A DNA stretch of 64,000 nucleotides. It comes from Candidatus Polarisedimenticolaceae bacterium (GTDB lineage Bacteria; Acidobacteriota; Polarisedimenticolia; Polarisedimenticolales; DASRJG01). This document shows, one piece after another, positions 39,791-48,429 of the stretch. Position 1 is the stretch's first letter; the number at the start of each line of letters is the position of its first letter. Made by a program: the position numbers and the translations under genes. Under the pieces are notes generated by a model. It was not told the origin of the DNA. It worked only from the letters and a program-made list of their open reading frames with translations, and made no database searches. The stretch spans positions 62,001 to 126,000 of the forward strand of contig DASUCV010000018.1 of NCBI GenBank assembly GCA_036275915.1. Reading direction: 5' to 3'.

Positions 39791-42700
39791 TCAGGGGCAG
39801 CTCCCCGAGGTGTTTTGCGTGGTTTCCGTGCAGAGCCCGCTCCAACCGGTGAACGATTCGGGGAGCCCGCTCGATACCTTCCCGAACGACGAGATGGCGG
39901 CGTGGATGTCGTCGGTGCCGGCCAGAACGAACCAGATCCCGCTTCCCGGCGGCGGCGCCGGGAGTGCCACGTTCGCGGCGACGCCGCTGGTCCCGAGGTG
40001 GCAGGCTGCGCCGGTGATCGTCGCGAACCCGGATGCCGAGCCGGTGAAGCTGCCCCAGAAGAGATCGAGGTCCGGGTTCGGGCAGCTCGACGGATCCCAG
40101 GTGACGTCCACGTTCGCGGGCGTCGTCGTGTTCCGCTTCGCCGTCATGGTCGCCGGGACCTCGTGGGGCGGGAACGATCCCGTCGTCCCGGGGAGGCGGA
40201 TCCCGTAAGCGCCGCGGCCGAACGTGTAGGCCGTCAGCGTCGTGCTGGCGAGCGGGGTCGCCTGGGATCCGCGATCGACCGCGAGGTAGTTCACCCGCGT
40301 GTCCGGCATGCCGTACTGATACCGGTACCAGACGGGCGGCGTCGCGTTGATGTTGTCGGTGTAATAGAAGCCCATGTACATGCCGACGAACACTTCGTTG
40401 ACGTTCGCCGGGTTGACCACCACGCTCGTGGCCGGGATGTCGGGGAGGTTGCCGGTCTTGTCGGACCATACGAACGTGCTGCCGTTGTACGCCGCCATGA
40501 ACAGGTGACCGGGCGTCGTCGGGGTGTTCTCGTTGAACCCGCCGACCGCCGCGTAGATCCGGCCGTTCGTCGTGGGGTCGAACGTCACGCCGAGGATGGC
40601 GCGGTTCGGCAGGACACTGTTGAAGTTGGTCGCGTAGTACCACGACGGCGTGGTGTTCGCGGCGCATGCGAACGAGGCGGTGTTCGCAGCGGCCGCCGTG
40701 CAATTGGCGCCGGCGAAGACCCCGACCGCGACGTCGACCTCGCCGTCGCTCGTCCCGACCACCACCGAGGTCGGCTCGGACCTCGCGACGTCGAGGGCGA
40801 TGATCGATCCGCTTCCCTTCGTCACGTCGACGTTGCCCGCCGCGGTCCACGTGGCCGCGCCGTCCGCGCTCGAATACAAGTGGGCGGCGCCGAAGACGAG
40901 GTTGTTGCAATTCGTGGTAGAGCAATGCAGCGTGTCCACGCGGAAGGGAGAGGCCCAGGACGGCCGGTCGTGGCCGGTGATCCAGGGCAGCGTCCCCAGC
41001 GTGAACGCCCCGGAAGCGCCGGCCGTCGATCGCACGAAGTTTCCGTTGGGAGCCTCGGCGTACCAGTTGCCGGCCGTGATCGTGCCCGCGATCGGGTCGA
41101 ACGCGGTGAAAAAGCCGTCGCCGGTCGTGGTGCGCGACTGCCAGACCGCGGCGGGCTCCGAGCTGTCCCAGCTCGCGTGGCCGTTGTCCTGGGCACCGGC
41201 GAAGATGAACTGCGTCCCGCCGCCGGCGAAATTCGGGCCGGATTGACCCGCATAGAACTGTGTGACGTTGAGCGTCTGGTTCAGGTTCTGGAACCCGGTC
41301 GGCGTGCCGTTCGACGCGTAGATGCCGCCGTCGTTGCCGATGAGGAATTGAGTCGACCCTCCGGTGCCGGAGATCCACGCCGCACCGTGCTGGTCGGAGT
41401 GGAGCCCGCCGTAGCCGGGACAGGCCGTCGAGTACACGTTGGCCAGATTCTGGATGGTCATGTTCGCGTAGGTCGCGTCGACCGTCGCCTTGTAGAGGCT
41501 CGTGCGGCCGACGTAGAGCGTCTTGTCGTTTCCGGGGTCCGCGAGCAGGAACAGGTCGTACCAGTCCTGGGTCTCGTTCGTCGCCGCCGCGGCGCAGTCC
41601 TTGTAGTTCGCGTCGGCGCTTCCTCCGAGGAGGGCCCACGAGGTCCCGGCGTTCGTCGTCACCCACGTGCCGAGCGCGTTCCCCGGCGCGACGCCCGCGA
41701 CCTGCGCGTAGATCGTCAGCGAGCTCGTTCCGTTGCCGCGCGAGCCGGCGAGGCGGATGCGGCCGACGTTCGTCGCGCCGCTCGTGCCGTTTCCGGTGTT
41801 CGCGGGCCAGCCGTTCGCCATGAGCGTGAGCGTCGGGCAGCCGCTCGCGGGAATCGTCCCCTTGTAGACGCCGTTGTCCCCGTTCAAGTTCGAGAACCGG
41901 AACCCGACGGCGACGTACACGGTCGTGGGGTTGGTGCTCGAGTCGACGAGGATGTCGGTGACTTGGTTCGCGGCGCCGCCGGTTCCCGTCATCGGATTGA
42001 GCGGGCTTGCGCCGAACGAGCAGATCGACCAGCTCACCGCCGAATCGTGGGAGATGTAGAGATCGTGGGAGGTCCCTGCGAGAAGGGTCGGGCTGTTGTT
42101 CGGATCGACACGGAGGACGGTGATGTTCGAGTCGCCGTAGACCGGAGACCCTGCGGCGAACGGCGTGAACACGGCGGGCGCCAGCTCCGCCCACGTCGCG
42201 CCGCCGTCGCCCGAGCGCATGATGCCCTCGCCGAACTGATCGCCGCTCGATCCCCCCGCGCCGTCGTAGTCGCCGGTGCCCGCATAGATGATGCTCTGGT
42301 TGTTCGGGTCCAGCTCGATCGCGCCGGCCGCCTGCGTCGCGGCGACGCCGCCGTCCCACAGCGGCGACCACGTCGAGGCCGAGCCGCAGCAGTTGGTCGA
42401 CTTCCACACGCCGCCCGAGGCCGCGGCGCCGTACGCGACGATCGCGCCCGGCGAGCCGGTCGTCCGCTTGTCGAGCGCGATCGCGTTGAAGCGGCCCGAC
42501 ACGAGCCCGGACGTGTAACCGCCGGGCGGCTTGGTCGATTCGTCGATCGGCCTCGGGCCGAGAAAGCTCCAGTCACCGGAATCGACGGGTGCGGAGGCCT
42601 CGCTCGTGCCGGGCGACGCGGGCAGCCCTTTCGTCGCGTAGGGCCACGGAGCGCCGTCCTTGACGTTGGCGCCAATCCACGCGCGCGCCTTCGTGAACGC

Positions 42701-42967
42701 CTGCGACGGGATCGTGGTCTTCGGGTAGGTGAGGAGCTTCCACCCCCACGCGACGCCGTTCTGGATGTCGTCGGATTCGTTCGTCTCGCCCGGCGGAGGG
42801 ACCGACTTGTTCAGGGCATCTTTCGTGTGTCTCGACTTGACCCGCTTGGCCGGCTTGGCCGCGGCCGGAGGGGCACCGGCCATGGCGCTTCCCACCGCGG
42901 CGGTCGCAGCGGCGACGGCCAACACGAGGTACACACTTCTCCCGAACGTCGATCGTCGAGCCTTCAT
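39791..42967 (-). CDS. Secreted BNR/sortilin-like propeller with Cys-Pro C-terminal module
   Basis: 1058 residues. Signal peptide 1-37 (YLVLAVAAATAAVGSAMAG). From about 115 to 930 it shows BNR/Asp-box and sortilin-like blades: GVWKSTNCCGSAS, IMRSGDGGATWAEL, LYISHDSAVSW, WVTTNAGTSWALLGG, IIYAGTGDYDGAG. The overall layout is that of large exo-facing BNR-propeller proteins (xyloglucanase or VPS10-like folds); catalytic residues are not identifiable. The last roughly 120 residues are the shared C-terminal module in a longer version: VTWDPSSCPNPDLDLFWGSF, a Cys at AACHLG, PGSGIWFVLAG, FGKVSSGLPE and the end QNTSGSCP. G-rich site before the ATG at 42967. Extracellular location inferred. Confidence 0.8.
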   Translation of the reverse strand: MKARRSTFGRSVYLVLAVAAATAAVGSAMAGAPPAAAKPAKRVKSRHTKDALNKSVPPPGETNESDDIQNGVAWGWKLLTYPKTTIPSQAFTKARAWIGANVKDGAPWPYATKGLPASPGTSEASAPVDSGDWSFLGPRPIDESTKPPGGYTSGLVSGRFNAIALDKRTTGSPGAIVAYGAAASGGVWKSTNCCGSASTWSPLWDGGVAATQAAGAIELDPNNQSIIYAGTGDYDGAGGSSGDQFGEGIMRSGDGGATWAELAPAVFTPFAAGSPVYGDSNITVLRVDPNNSPTLLAGTSHDLYISHDSAVSWSICSFGASPLNPMTGTGGAANQVTDILVDSSTNPTTVYVAVGFRFSNLNGDNGVYKGTIPASGCPTLTLMANGWPANTGNGTSGATNVGRIRLAGSRGNGTSSLTIYAQVAGVAPGNALGTWVTTNAGTSWALLGGSADANYKDCAAAATNETQDWYDLFLLADPGNDKTLYVGRTSLYKATVDATYANMTIQNLANVYSTACPGYGGLHSDQHGAAWISGTGGSTQFLIGNDGGIYASNGTPTGFQNLNQTLNVTQFYAGQSGPNFAGGGTQFIFAGAQDNGHASWDSSEPAAVWQSRTTTGDGFFTAFDPIAGTITAGNWYAEAPNGNFVRSTAGASGAFTLGTLPWITGHDRPSWASPFRVDTLHCSTTNCNNLVFGAAHLYSSADGAATWTAAGNVDVTKGSGSIIALDVARSEPTSVVVGTSDGEVDVAVGVFAGANCTAAAANTASFACAANTTPSWYYATNFNSVLPNRAILGVTFDPTTNGRIYAAVGGFNENTPTTPGHLFMAAYNGSTFVWSDKTGNLPDIPATSVVVNPANVNEVFVGMYMGFYYTDNINATPPVWYRYQYGMPDTRVNYLAVDRGSQATPLASTTLTAYTFGRGAYGIRLPGTTGSFPPHEVPATMTAKRNTTTPANVDVTWDPSSCPNPDLDLFWGSFTGSASGFATITGAACHLGTSGVAANVALPAPPPGSGIWFVLAGTDDIHAAISSFGKVSSGLPESFTGWSGLCTETTQNTSGSCP

Positions 42968-43092
42968 CGGAGCCCCCTTCCAGACTGCGCCGGCGGAAAG
43001 CATACGGCGATCGCGTAGCAGCAAGTGGCGGTAAGGAAATCGGAAAAATCTCCATTCGTACGGCGTTCAGGCGGCTTCGTTGCGAGCCCAGA

Positions 43093-44253
43093 TCAGGAGC
43101 GCGCCGCGAACGCGTCGTCGAGGGTGGCCGCGAGCCGGCGCGCCGTGTCGTCCCAGCTCAGCGACCGCGCCTGGATCGGTCCGCGCTCCCGTAGCTCCGC
43201 GCAGCGTCGGGGGTCGGAGAGCAGCGCTTCGATCGCCGACGCGATGACGTCGGGTGTGGGCGCATCGAGGTAGAAGACCGCGTCACGGGCGAACTCGCGG
43301 TTCGCCGCGATGTCGGAGCAGAGGACGGGGACGCCCGCGGCCAGGGCCTCGAAGATGGTGTTGGGGCAGTCCTCGTGCACGGAGGGATGGACGAAGAGCC
43401 GGGCGCCGGCGTCGAGGGCGTACACGTCCTCGTGCGACACGTGACCCAGATGAGTCGCAAGGCCGGCGCGCGCGAGCGGCGCGAGGAGCTCGAGGCACTC
43501 CGCCTCGTACCCCGCGTCCTCCTGCCGTGCCTTCCCCGCCCAGACGAGACGCGGGAGGCCGGCCGTCCCGCGCTCGGAGAGGAGGCGGTACGCGAGGATC
43601 AGCTCGCGCGTGCAGCGATACGGCGTCGCTTGGCCGATCGTGAGCACGTACGGGCCCGAGCGCTGCAGCTCTTCGACGGCAGGACTCGGTCGGATCCGCG
43701 CAAACGCCGAAGGGTCGATGCCGTGGGGCACCACGGCGAATCGCGACGCGGGCTGACCCGTCTGAGCGACATAACGCGCCCGCGAGTGAAGGGACGCGCA
43801 CACCGGCCGGAGCGCACGCTTCGCGTTGGCGAGATAGACATGCCTGAGGATGCGGATCCGGTTCCGGTCGGCCTTGCCGATCCGGCGCTCGGAGGGCTTC
43901 AGCAGGACGATGAGGTTGTCGAGGCGAACGACCGCCCGGCGCGCGAGGCGAAGATTCAGAAACGGACCGAACATCGCGAGGAGCATCGCCTGGCGATCCG
44001 CGCGCAGGAGGCGCGGAAGCTGCAGGAATTCCCATCGCAGCCGGGCGCCGCGCCCTTCGTTGTCCCAGACGTGCATCCAAGGCTCGTCGGTACGGCCGAA
44101 GGCGTCGCGGAAGACCTCCTGCGGCCCGTAGACTTCGAAGCGCCAGTCGGGCCGAAGGGCGCGCAGGCGCGGGAGGACATTGCGGATGTGGGCGTAGAGC
44201 CCGCCCGAGGTGACCGGCGCCGAGACGATGACGCGCCGCTCCGCCGGCATCAC
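43093..44253 (-). CDS. GT4 family glycosyltransferase
   Basis: About 386 residues. A GT-B fold: VIVSAPVTSGGLYAHIRNVL at the N-terminus, a linker with FAVVPHGIDPSAFARIRP, YVLTIGQATPYRCTRELILA at the start of the second domain and the nucleotide-sugar site HPSVHEDCPNTIFEALAAGVP. It transfers a sugar from a nucleotide donor to a glycan in the cytosol or at the inner membrane. The start is GTG 44253 or the ATG 44250; the GTG overlaps the upstream stop. It is the last gene of an overlapping three-gene operon with an FAD oxidoreductase and a sugar-nucleotide epimerase. Confidence 0.9.
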   Translation of the reverse strand: MMPAERRVIVSAPVTSGGLYAHIRNVLPRLRALRPDWRFEVYGPQEVFRDAFGRTDEPWMHVWDNEGRGARLRWEFLQLPRLLRADRQAMLLAMFGPFLNLRLARRAVVRLDNLIVLLKPSERRIGKADRNRIRILRHVYLANAKRALRPVCASLHSRARYVAQTGQPASRFAVVPHGIDPSAFARIRPSPAVEELQRSGPYVLTIGQATPYRCTRELILAYRLLSERGTAGLPRLVWAGKARQEDAGYEAECLELLAPLARAGLATHLGHVSHEDVYALDAGARLFVHPSVHEDCPNTIFEALAAGVPVLCSDIAANREFARDAVFYLDAPTPDVIASAIEALLSDPRRCAELRERGPIQARSLSWDDTARRLAATLDDAFAARS

Positions 44254-45530
44254 ATCAGCTCGGCGGCCGCTCGCAGTCCGGTGTCGAGCGTCTGGGCGAT
44301 GTTCGAGTACGCCCAGCAGCCGTAACGCCCCGCGACTCGAACTCCTCGCTCGGCGAGGTACCGGATCGCCGCCTCGGCTCCGTCGCGGTGCCCGTGCTTG
44401 AAGAGAACGTAGGCGTGAGGGATGACGAGCGATCCGGCGACGCGAACGTCGCCGTCGCCGGCCACGCCGAGCTCGCGACAGAGGGCCACGATCGTCTCTT
44501 CCTTCACCGGATCATCGCCCGCGCATTCGAGCAGGCACGCCTCCGCGCCCGGCGGCATGAGGTCGGGGGAGATGCTCGAGAGACGCGAGAGCCGGTAGAA
44601 CGGGATCTCCGGGTCCGGGAAGTACGTCCACAGCCCGGGTAGTCCGTCTCCCGATCGGGCGATCGCCACGCGAATGTTGGTGACCGGCCTCGCGTGGAGC
44701 CTCACGCTCCAATCCGCGATCGAAGCGGGCAGCCCCTCCACGCACCGGAGGAGCGTCGGGAGAGGGAGCGTGCTGACCATGTCGCGGTAGTGAAAAATCT
44801 TTCCGCGCGCCGTCCACGCGGTCCGTGCGTCGAGGTCGACGCGGGTCACCCGTTCCCCGAGGAGGATCTCGCCGGTGCCGCGCTCGGCGAGGCGTTTGGG
44901 AACGACGTGAATGCCGTCCAGGCCCGTGGGGTACGTGCACTCCACGACCGCCCCGCCGGGGTGCGGTGCTCGTGCGCCCCTCAAGGCGGCCTCGCGGTTG
45001 TCCGCGGGAATGGTCCAGGTCATCGGCGCCGCCTCCAGCTCGGAGGGATCGACGCCGTAGAGCTTCCGGTTGTATGGCTCGAAGAAATGACGGTAGAAGC
45101 CCGGTCCGAACTGGTCGAGCAGCCACACCTCGAAGCTCCGCCGGTCGGGGGACGGAGCGTCCCGCCGTGCGGCCGGAAGCCCCGCGAGGCACTCCTCGCG
45201 GACCTCGTGCGGAAGCGCGTGGGAGTTGAATTGATAGGGGTAGTCGATGACGCGACCGCGCTGCCAGACCAGGTTCCTCTTCGGGAAGGCGCGGGCTTCA
45301 TCGCCGATCAGCGATTCGAGGATGGTGCCCGCCATCGCGCTCCGCGACGGGAGCACGTGCAGCGTCGTGTCGAAGGTGAAATCCCCATGACGGAACATCC
45401 GTAGCAGGCCGCCGACCTCTTCGGCCGCCTCGAGGCAGACCACGTCTCTCCGTCCGGACAACGCGTACCTGCAGGCGAGCCCTGCGGCGCCGGCGCCCAG
45501 CACCAGGACATCCACGTCTGTCGCCGGCAT
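44250..45530 (-). CDS. FAD-dependent oxidoreductase, UDP-galactopyranose mutase-like
   Basis: 426 residues. The dinucleotide site GAGAAGLAC (12-20) is followed by CLEAAEEVGGLLRMF. The FEPYNRKLYGVDPSEL segment and the C-terminal AGRYGCWAYSNIAQTLDTGL are typical of the FAD amine-oxidase/UDP-galactopyranose mutase superfamily as found in polysaccharide clusters. A UGM would turn UDP-galactopyranose to the furanose form, which agrees with an epimerase gene and a glycosyltransferase beside it, but residues exact to UGM cannot be confirmed by eye. The start abuts the epimerase stop and the end overlaps the glycosyltransferase start. Confidence 0.75.
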   Translation of the reverse strand: MPATDVDVLVLGAGAAGLACRYALSGRRDVVCLEAAEEVGGLLRMFRHGDFTFDTTLHVLPSRSAMAGTILESLIGDEARAFPKRNLVWQRGRVIDYPYQFNSHALPHEVREECLAGLPAARRDAPSPDRRSFEVWLLDQFGPGFYRHFFEPYNRKLYGVDPSELEAAPMTWTIPADNREAALRGARAPHPGGAVVECTYPTGLDGIHVVPKRLAERGTGEILLGERVTRVDLDARTAWTARGKIFHYRDMVSTLPLPTLLRCVEGLPASIADWSVRLHARPVTNIRVAIARSGDGLPGLWTYFPDPEIPFYRLSRLSSISPDLMPPGAEACLLECAGDDPVKEETIVALCRELGVAGDGDVRVAGSLVIPHAYVLFKHGHRDGAEAAIRYLAERGVRVAGRYGCWAYSNIAQTLDTGLRAAAELM

Positions 45531-46529
45531 TCAGCGCGACTCGTGGACCGCCGATCGATGATGAATCGCGAGAGTACGGCGCAGCCCTTCCGCGAGGGGA
45601 ACCCGCGGCTCGTAACCGAACAGCTCCCGGGCTCTTCGGATGTCGGGAACGCGATGCCACCCGTCGTCGAACGGCCGGCTGTACATCTGGGCGCCGGTCT
45701 CGACGGGAAGGGGCTGCTCGATGAGGCCGAGCTCGATGGCGGCACGCTGGACCGCGTCCGCGATCTCGAGCACCGTGAGCGTCTCGGTCCCGCCGAGGTT
45801 GATCGTGGCATCGACCCGGCCCCGCTGCCCGGCCAGCCAGTCGATCGCCGCAGCGACGCCGTCGACAAGATCCTGGAAGTAGCAGAGGGTCCGCGTCTGC
45901 GTTCCGTCGCCGCTGACGCGCAGGGGCTCGTGGCGGAGGACCTGTCCCACGAACTGAGGCACGACCCGCTTCGGGTACGGCTGATCCATGTAGGGGCCGT
46001 AGCAGTTGAAGAACCGGATGTTCATCACCCGTGCCGCGCTCGTCGAGAACAGGAGCTCCTCGAGGGCCTTGACCTTCGCGTACGCCCAACGGTTCACCCC
46101 GGCGTGCTCGAACACCTGGAGGTCGTCCTCACGCATCTCGCGGTCGTACACACGCGAGTGCAGGCCGTACACGTCGGCGGACGATCCGAACACGGCGACA
46201 TGCGTGTCGGTGAGGCGCTCGATGACGTTGAGCGTGCCCTGCAGATTGCGGACGGTCTCGACCGGCTGCCGGATCGTCTCTTCGACACCGACCACCGATG
46301 CGAAGTGCACCACGATTCGATGCGAGCCGAGGAGCGTCGACACCAGGCCGGCGTCGAGGGTGGACCCGTGTACGGCGCGGATGTTCGGATGGTCCAGCTC
46401 GGCGACGTCGAGCCTGCTGTTGGCGCAGGAAAGGTCGTCGAGCACGGTCACCGGCGTTCCCGCCGAGGCGAGCTTACGCGCGAGATGACGTCCGAGGTAG
46501 CCGGCCCCCCCCGTGATCAGGGCTCTCAT
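45531..46529 (-). CDS. NAD-dependent sugar-nucleotide epimerase/dehydratase
   Basis: 332 residues of the extended SDR family: GGAGYLG at 7-13 binds NAD, the active-site Ser pair is at 116-117 in FGSSADVYG and the YxxxK pair is Tyr150/Lys154 in WAYAKVKALEE. The C-terminal half has MYSRPFDDGWHRVPDIRRA for the nucleotide sugar. It is closest in layout to GalE or UDP-glucuronate decarboxylase enzymes; the precise substrate is uncertain. It is the first gene of a compact operon with the FAD oxidoreductase directly after it. A longer frame upstream to 47471 is part of the MscS gene in another frame and is rejected. Confidence 0.88.
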   Translation of the reverse strand: MRALITGGAGYLGRHLARKLASAGTPVTVLDDLSCANSRLDVAELDHPNIRAVHGSTLDAGLVSTLLGSHRIVVHFASVVGVEETIRQPVETVRNLQGTLNVIERLTDTHVAVFGSSADVYGLHSRVYDREMREDDLQVFEHAGVNRWAYAKVKALEELLFSTSAARVMNIRFFNCYGPYMDQPYPKRVVPQFVGQVLRHEPLRVSGDGTQTRTLCYFQDLVDGVAAAIDWLAGQRGRVDATINLGGTETLTVLEIADAVQRAAIELGLIEQPLPVETGAQMYSRPFDDGWHRVPDIRRARELFGYEPRVPLAEGLRRTLAIHHRSAVHESR

Positions 46530-46609
46530 GATCCCGGCTACATACCGCGATTTTGCGGCTGTGCCAACCCCCAATCCGAGGTCAAAGTTCTTTTGGGGCC
46601 GGCCCGGCG

Positions 46610-48385
46610 TCAGGCGACCGGCGGCTCCGATGACGGGCGCTTCCCGCGCTGCACGTCGATCAGCGCGCGGTAGATCGTGGAGCGCAGTGTGTACCGCTCG
46701 TTCGCGCGCGTGATGTACCGAACGGCCAGGCTCACGCCGGAGCCGGTGGGCCGCACGCTCGTCACCGGCTCCGCGCGGAACGATTCGGGGGCGGCGGTCG
46801 GGGCGACGCGGCGCCACTCGTCGGCGGCCTGGTCGGCGTTCTTCCGGGTCGCGCCGGCGACGATCTCCTTCACCTTGTCGGCCACGACGAAGGGATCGGC
46901 GTCCGCGGGCAGCGTGAGCTGGATCTCGTCCCACATCCACTGGCCCGACGTCGAGAAGTTGAAGTAGGTGCCTTCGACCGCGAATCCGTTCATGAAGGCG
47001 ATCTTCCGGCCGGTGGGGTGTCCGGCGTCCGACCAGTTCCCCGTCTCGAGCAGGACGGTGCGCATGGGGCCGACCTCGAGGACTTCTCCGGAGACTCCGT
47101 TGATCTCGACCCAGTCCCCGGCGCGGATCCCGTTCCGGCCCATGAGCACGAACCATCCGATGAACGCGATGATGAAATCCTTGAGCGCGACGGTGAGCCC
47201 CGCCCCCGCGAGCGCCAACACGGCCGCGAACTGCGTGGGTGGGCCGAACACCACGAGCAGGATCACGAGCGCGCCGACGGCGCGGATCGCATAGCCCGCC
47301 ACGGAGTGGAACGCCTGCGCCTGCTTGCGATCCTCGGCGCGCGCGGCGGCCCACGTCCTCACGCGGAGATCCGCCGCGGCGGTCACCATGCCGATGATCA
47401 GGATCCACAGGAGGCAGAAGAGGAGCCCGTGCACCGCGATGCGCTGCTTCTCCTGCACGACCGCCGACCATCGCTTGTACGTATCGGCGAGCTGCGTCTC
47501 GTTCTCGATGCGATTGTCGACGACGATCGAGCTCTTGCGGTCCGCGGCGCGCTTCTTGAGTGACGACATCTTCTGATCGGCGGCGGGCGAGGGAGCCTCC
47601 GAGGTCGGCGCCTCGCTTTTCTCGTGGCTCGCCGTCAGCTCGGCCGCGCGGGCCCGCGGGGCCGCTTCGGCGTTTCTCAATTCAACGCCCTTGCCGTAGA
47701 GCGAGTACCAGGCCCGCGCCAGCGCGACGACGTTCTGCGAGGCCCCCGTCTCGACCGAGCTCTGCACACCGGTCGGGACCAGTGTCTGGAGCCCGCCGCT
47801 CTGTTGCTCTCGGGCTTCGTACCGATCCTTCATCCGCTGGATGATTCCCTGCGGGTCACCGCCGGCGCGCGTGAGGTCGTGGTGCGCATCGTCGACGTCG
47901 TCCTGGTCGAGATCGGCCTGAGCTTCCGCGAGCTGGAGCTGCTGCTCGAGCGCATCGGTCGAGCTCGCTTTGTGCGCCTCGATTGCCTTCTTGAGCCGCG
48001 CGATCTCGGCCTGACTCGCGTCGAGCTGCGCCTCGGCGCTCTTCAGCCGCTTGGCGATCTCCTGGGCTTCCGCGGAGAGCGCGGGAGGATGCGTGTTGGC
48101 TTCTCTGAGAGCGCTCGCGAAGGCGAGGTCGACCTCGCTGTCGGCGATCCGGATGACCTCGCGCGCGGTCCACTGCTCCTCGGGCGACACGGCGCGCGCG
48201 GCGAGCTGTCGAGCCGTATCGAACTGATCCTGCGCCGTCTTGATCAGCTTGTCGAAAGGCTGGTTGCGATACGCACTCTGCGACCGGGGCGCTTCGATCG
48301 GCCGGCTCGTCAAGACGAGCCCCGCGATGGTCGCGACCAGAACCCCGACGAGAGCGACGGAGAGGATGCGGTAGCGGCGGTTCAT
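46610..48385 (-). CDS. MscS family mechanosensitive channel with long periplasmic coiled coil
   Basis: 591 residues. A first membrane segment (8-26), then a periplasmic region of nearly 300 residues rich in coiled coil (AQEIAKRLKSAEAQLDASQA, ALEQQLQLAEAQADLDQDD). From about 325 come further helices, and the MscS pore and beta domain: LALAGAGLTVALKDFIIAFI, GIRAGDWVEINGVSGEVLEV, with the C-terminal domain following. It opens under membrane tension to release solutes. The extended periplasmic part is unusual for small-conductance channels and is known in some large relatives. It lies 44 bases downstream of the sedolisin gene on the same strand. Confidence 0.88.
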   Translation of the reverse strand: MNRRYRILSVALVGVLVATIAGLVLTSRPIEAPRSQSAYRNQPFDKLIKTAQDQFDTARQLAARAVSPEEQWTAREVIRIADSEVDLAFASALREANTHPPALSAEAQEIAKRLKSAEAQLDASQAEIARLKKAIEAHKASSTDALEQQLQLAEAQADLDQDDVDDAHHDLTRAGGDPQGIIQRMKDRYEAREQQSGGLQTLVPTGVQSSVETGASQNVVALARAWYSLYGKGVELRNAEAAPRARAAELTASHEKSEAPTSEAPSPAADQKMSSLKKRAADRKSSIVVDNRIENETQLADTYKRWSAVVQEKQRIAVHGLLFCLLWILIIGMVTAAADLRVRTWAAARAEDRKQAQAFHSVAGYAIRAVGALVILLVVFGPPTQFAAVLALAGAGLTVALKDFIIAFIGWFVLMGRNGIRAGDWVEINGVSGEVLEVGPMRTVLLETGNWSDAGHPTGRKIAFMNGFAVEGTYFNFSTSGQWMWDEIQLTLPADADPFVVADKVKEIVAGATRKNADQAADEWRRVAPTAAPESFRAEPVTSVRPTGSGVSLAVRYITRANERYTLRSTIYRALIDVQRGKRPSSEPPVA

Positions 48386-48429
48386 CGTGCCTCGATTCTC
48401 GAGGCGATTCTATGACGATCCCGCCCGCT

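Noticed and set aside
39815-43018. Plus-strand open frame of more than 1000 codons antisense to the BNR propeller gene
   Set aside because: It is Arg/Gly/Val-rich without any domain pattern, as expected from the GC-rich complement of a real gene; the minus-strand gene has a signal peptide, Asp boxes and the module.
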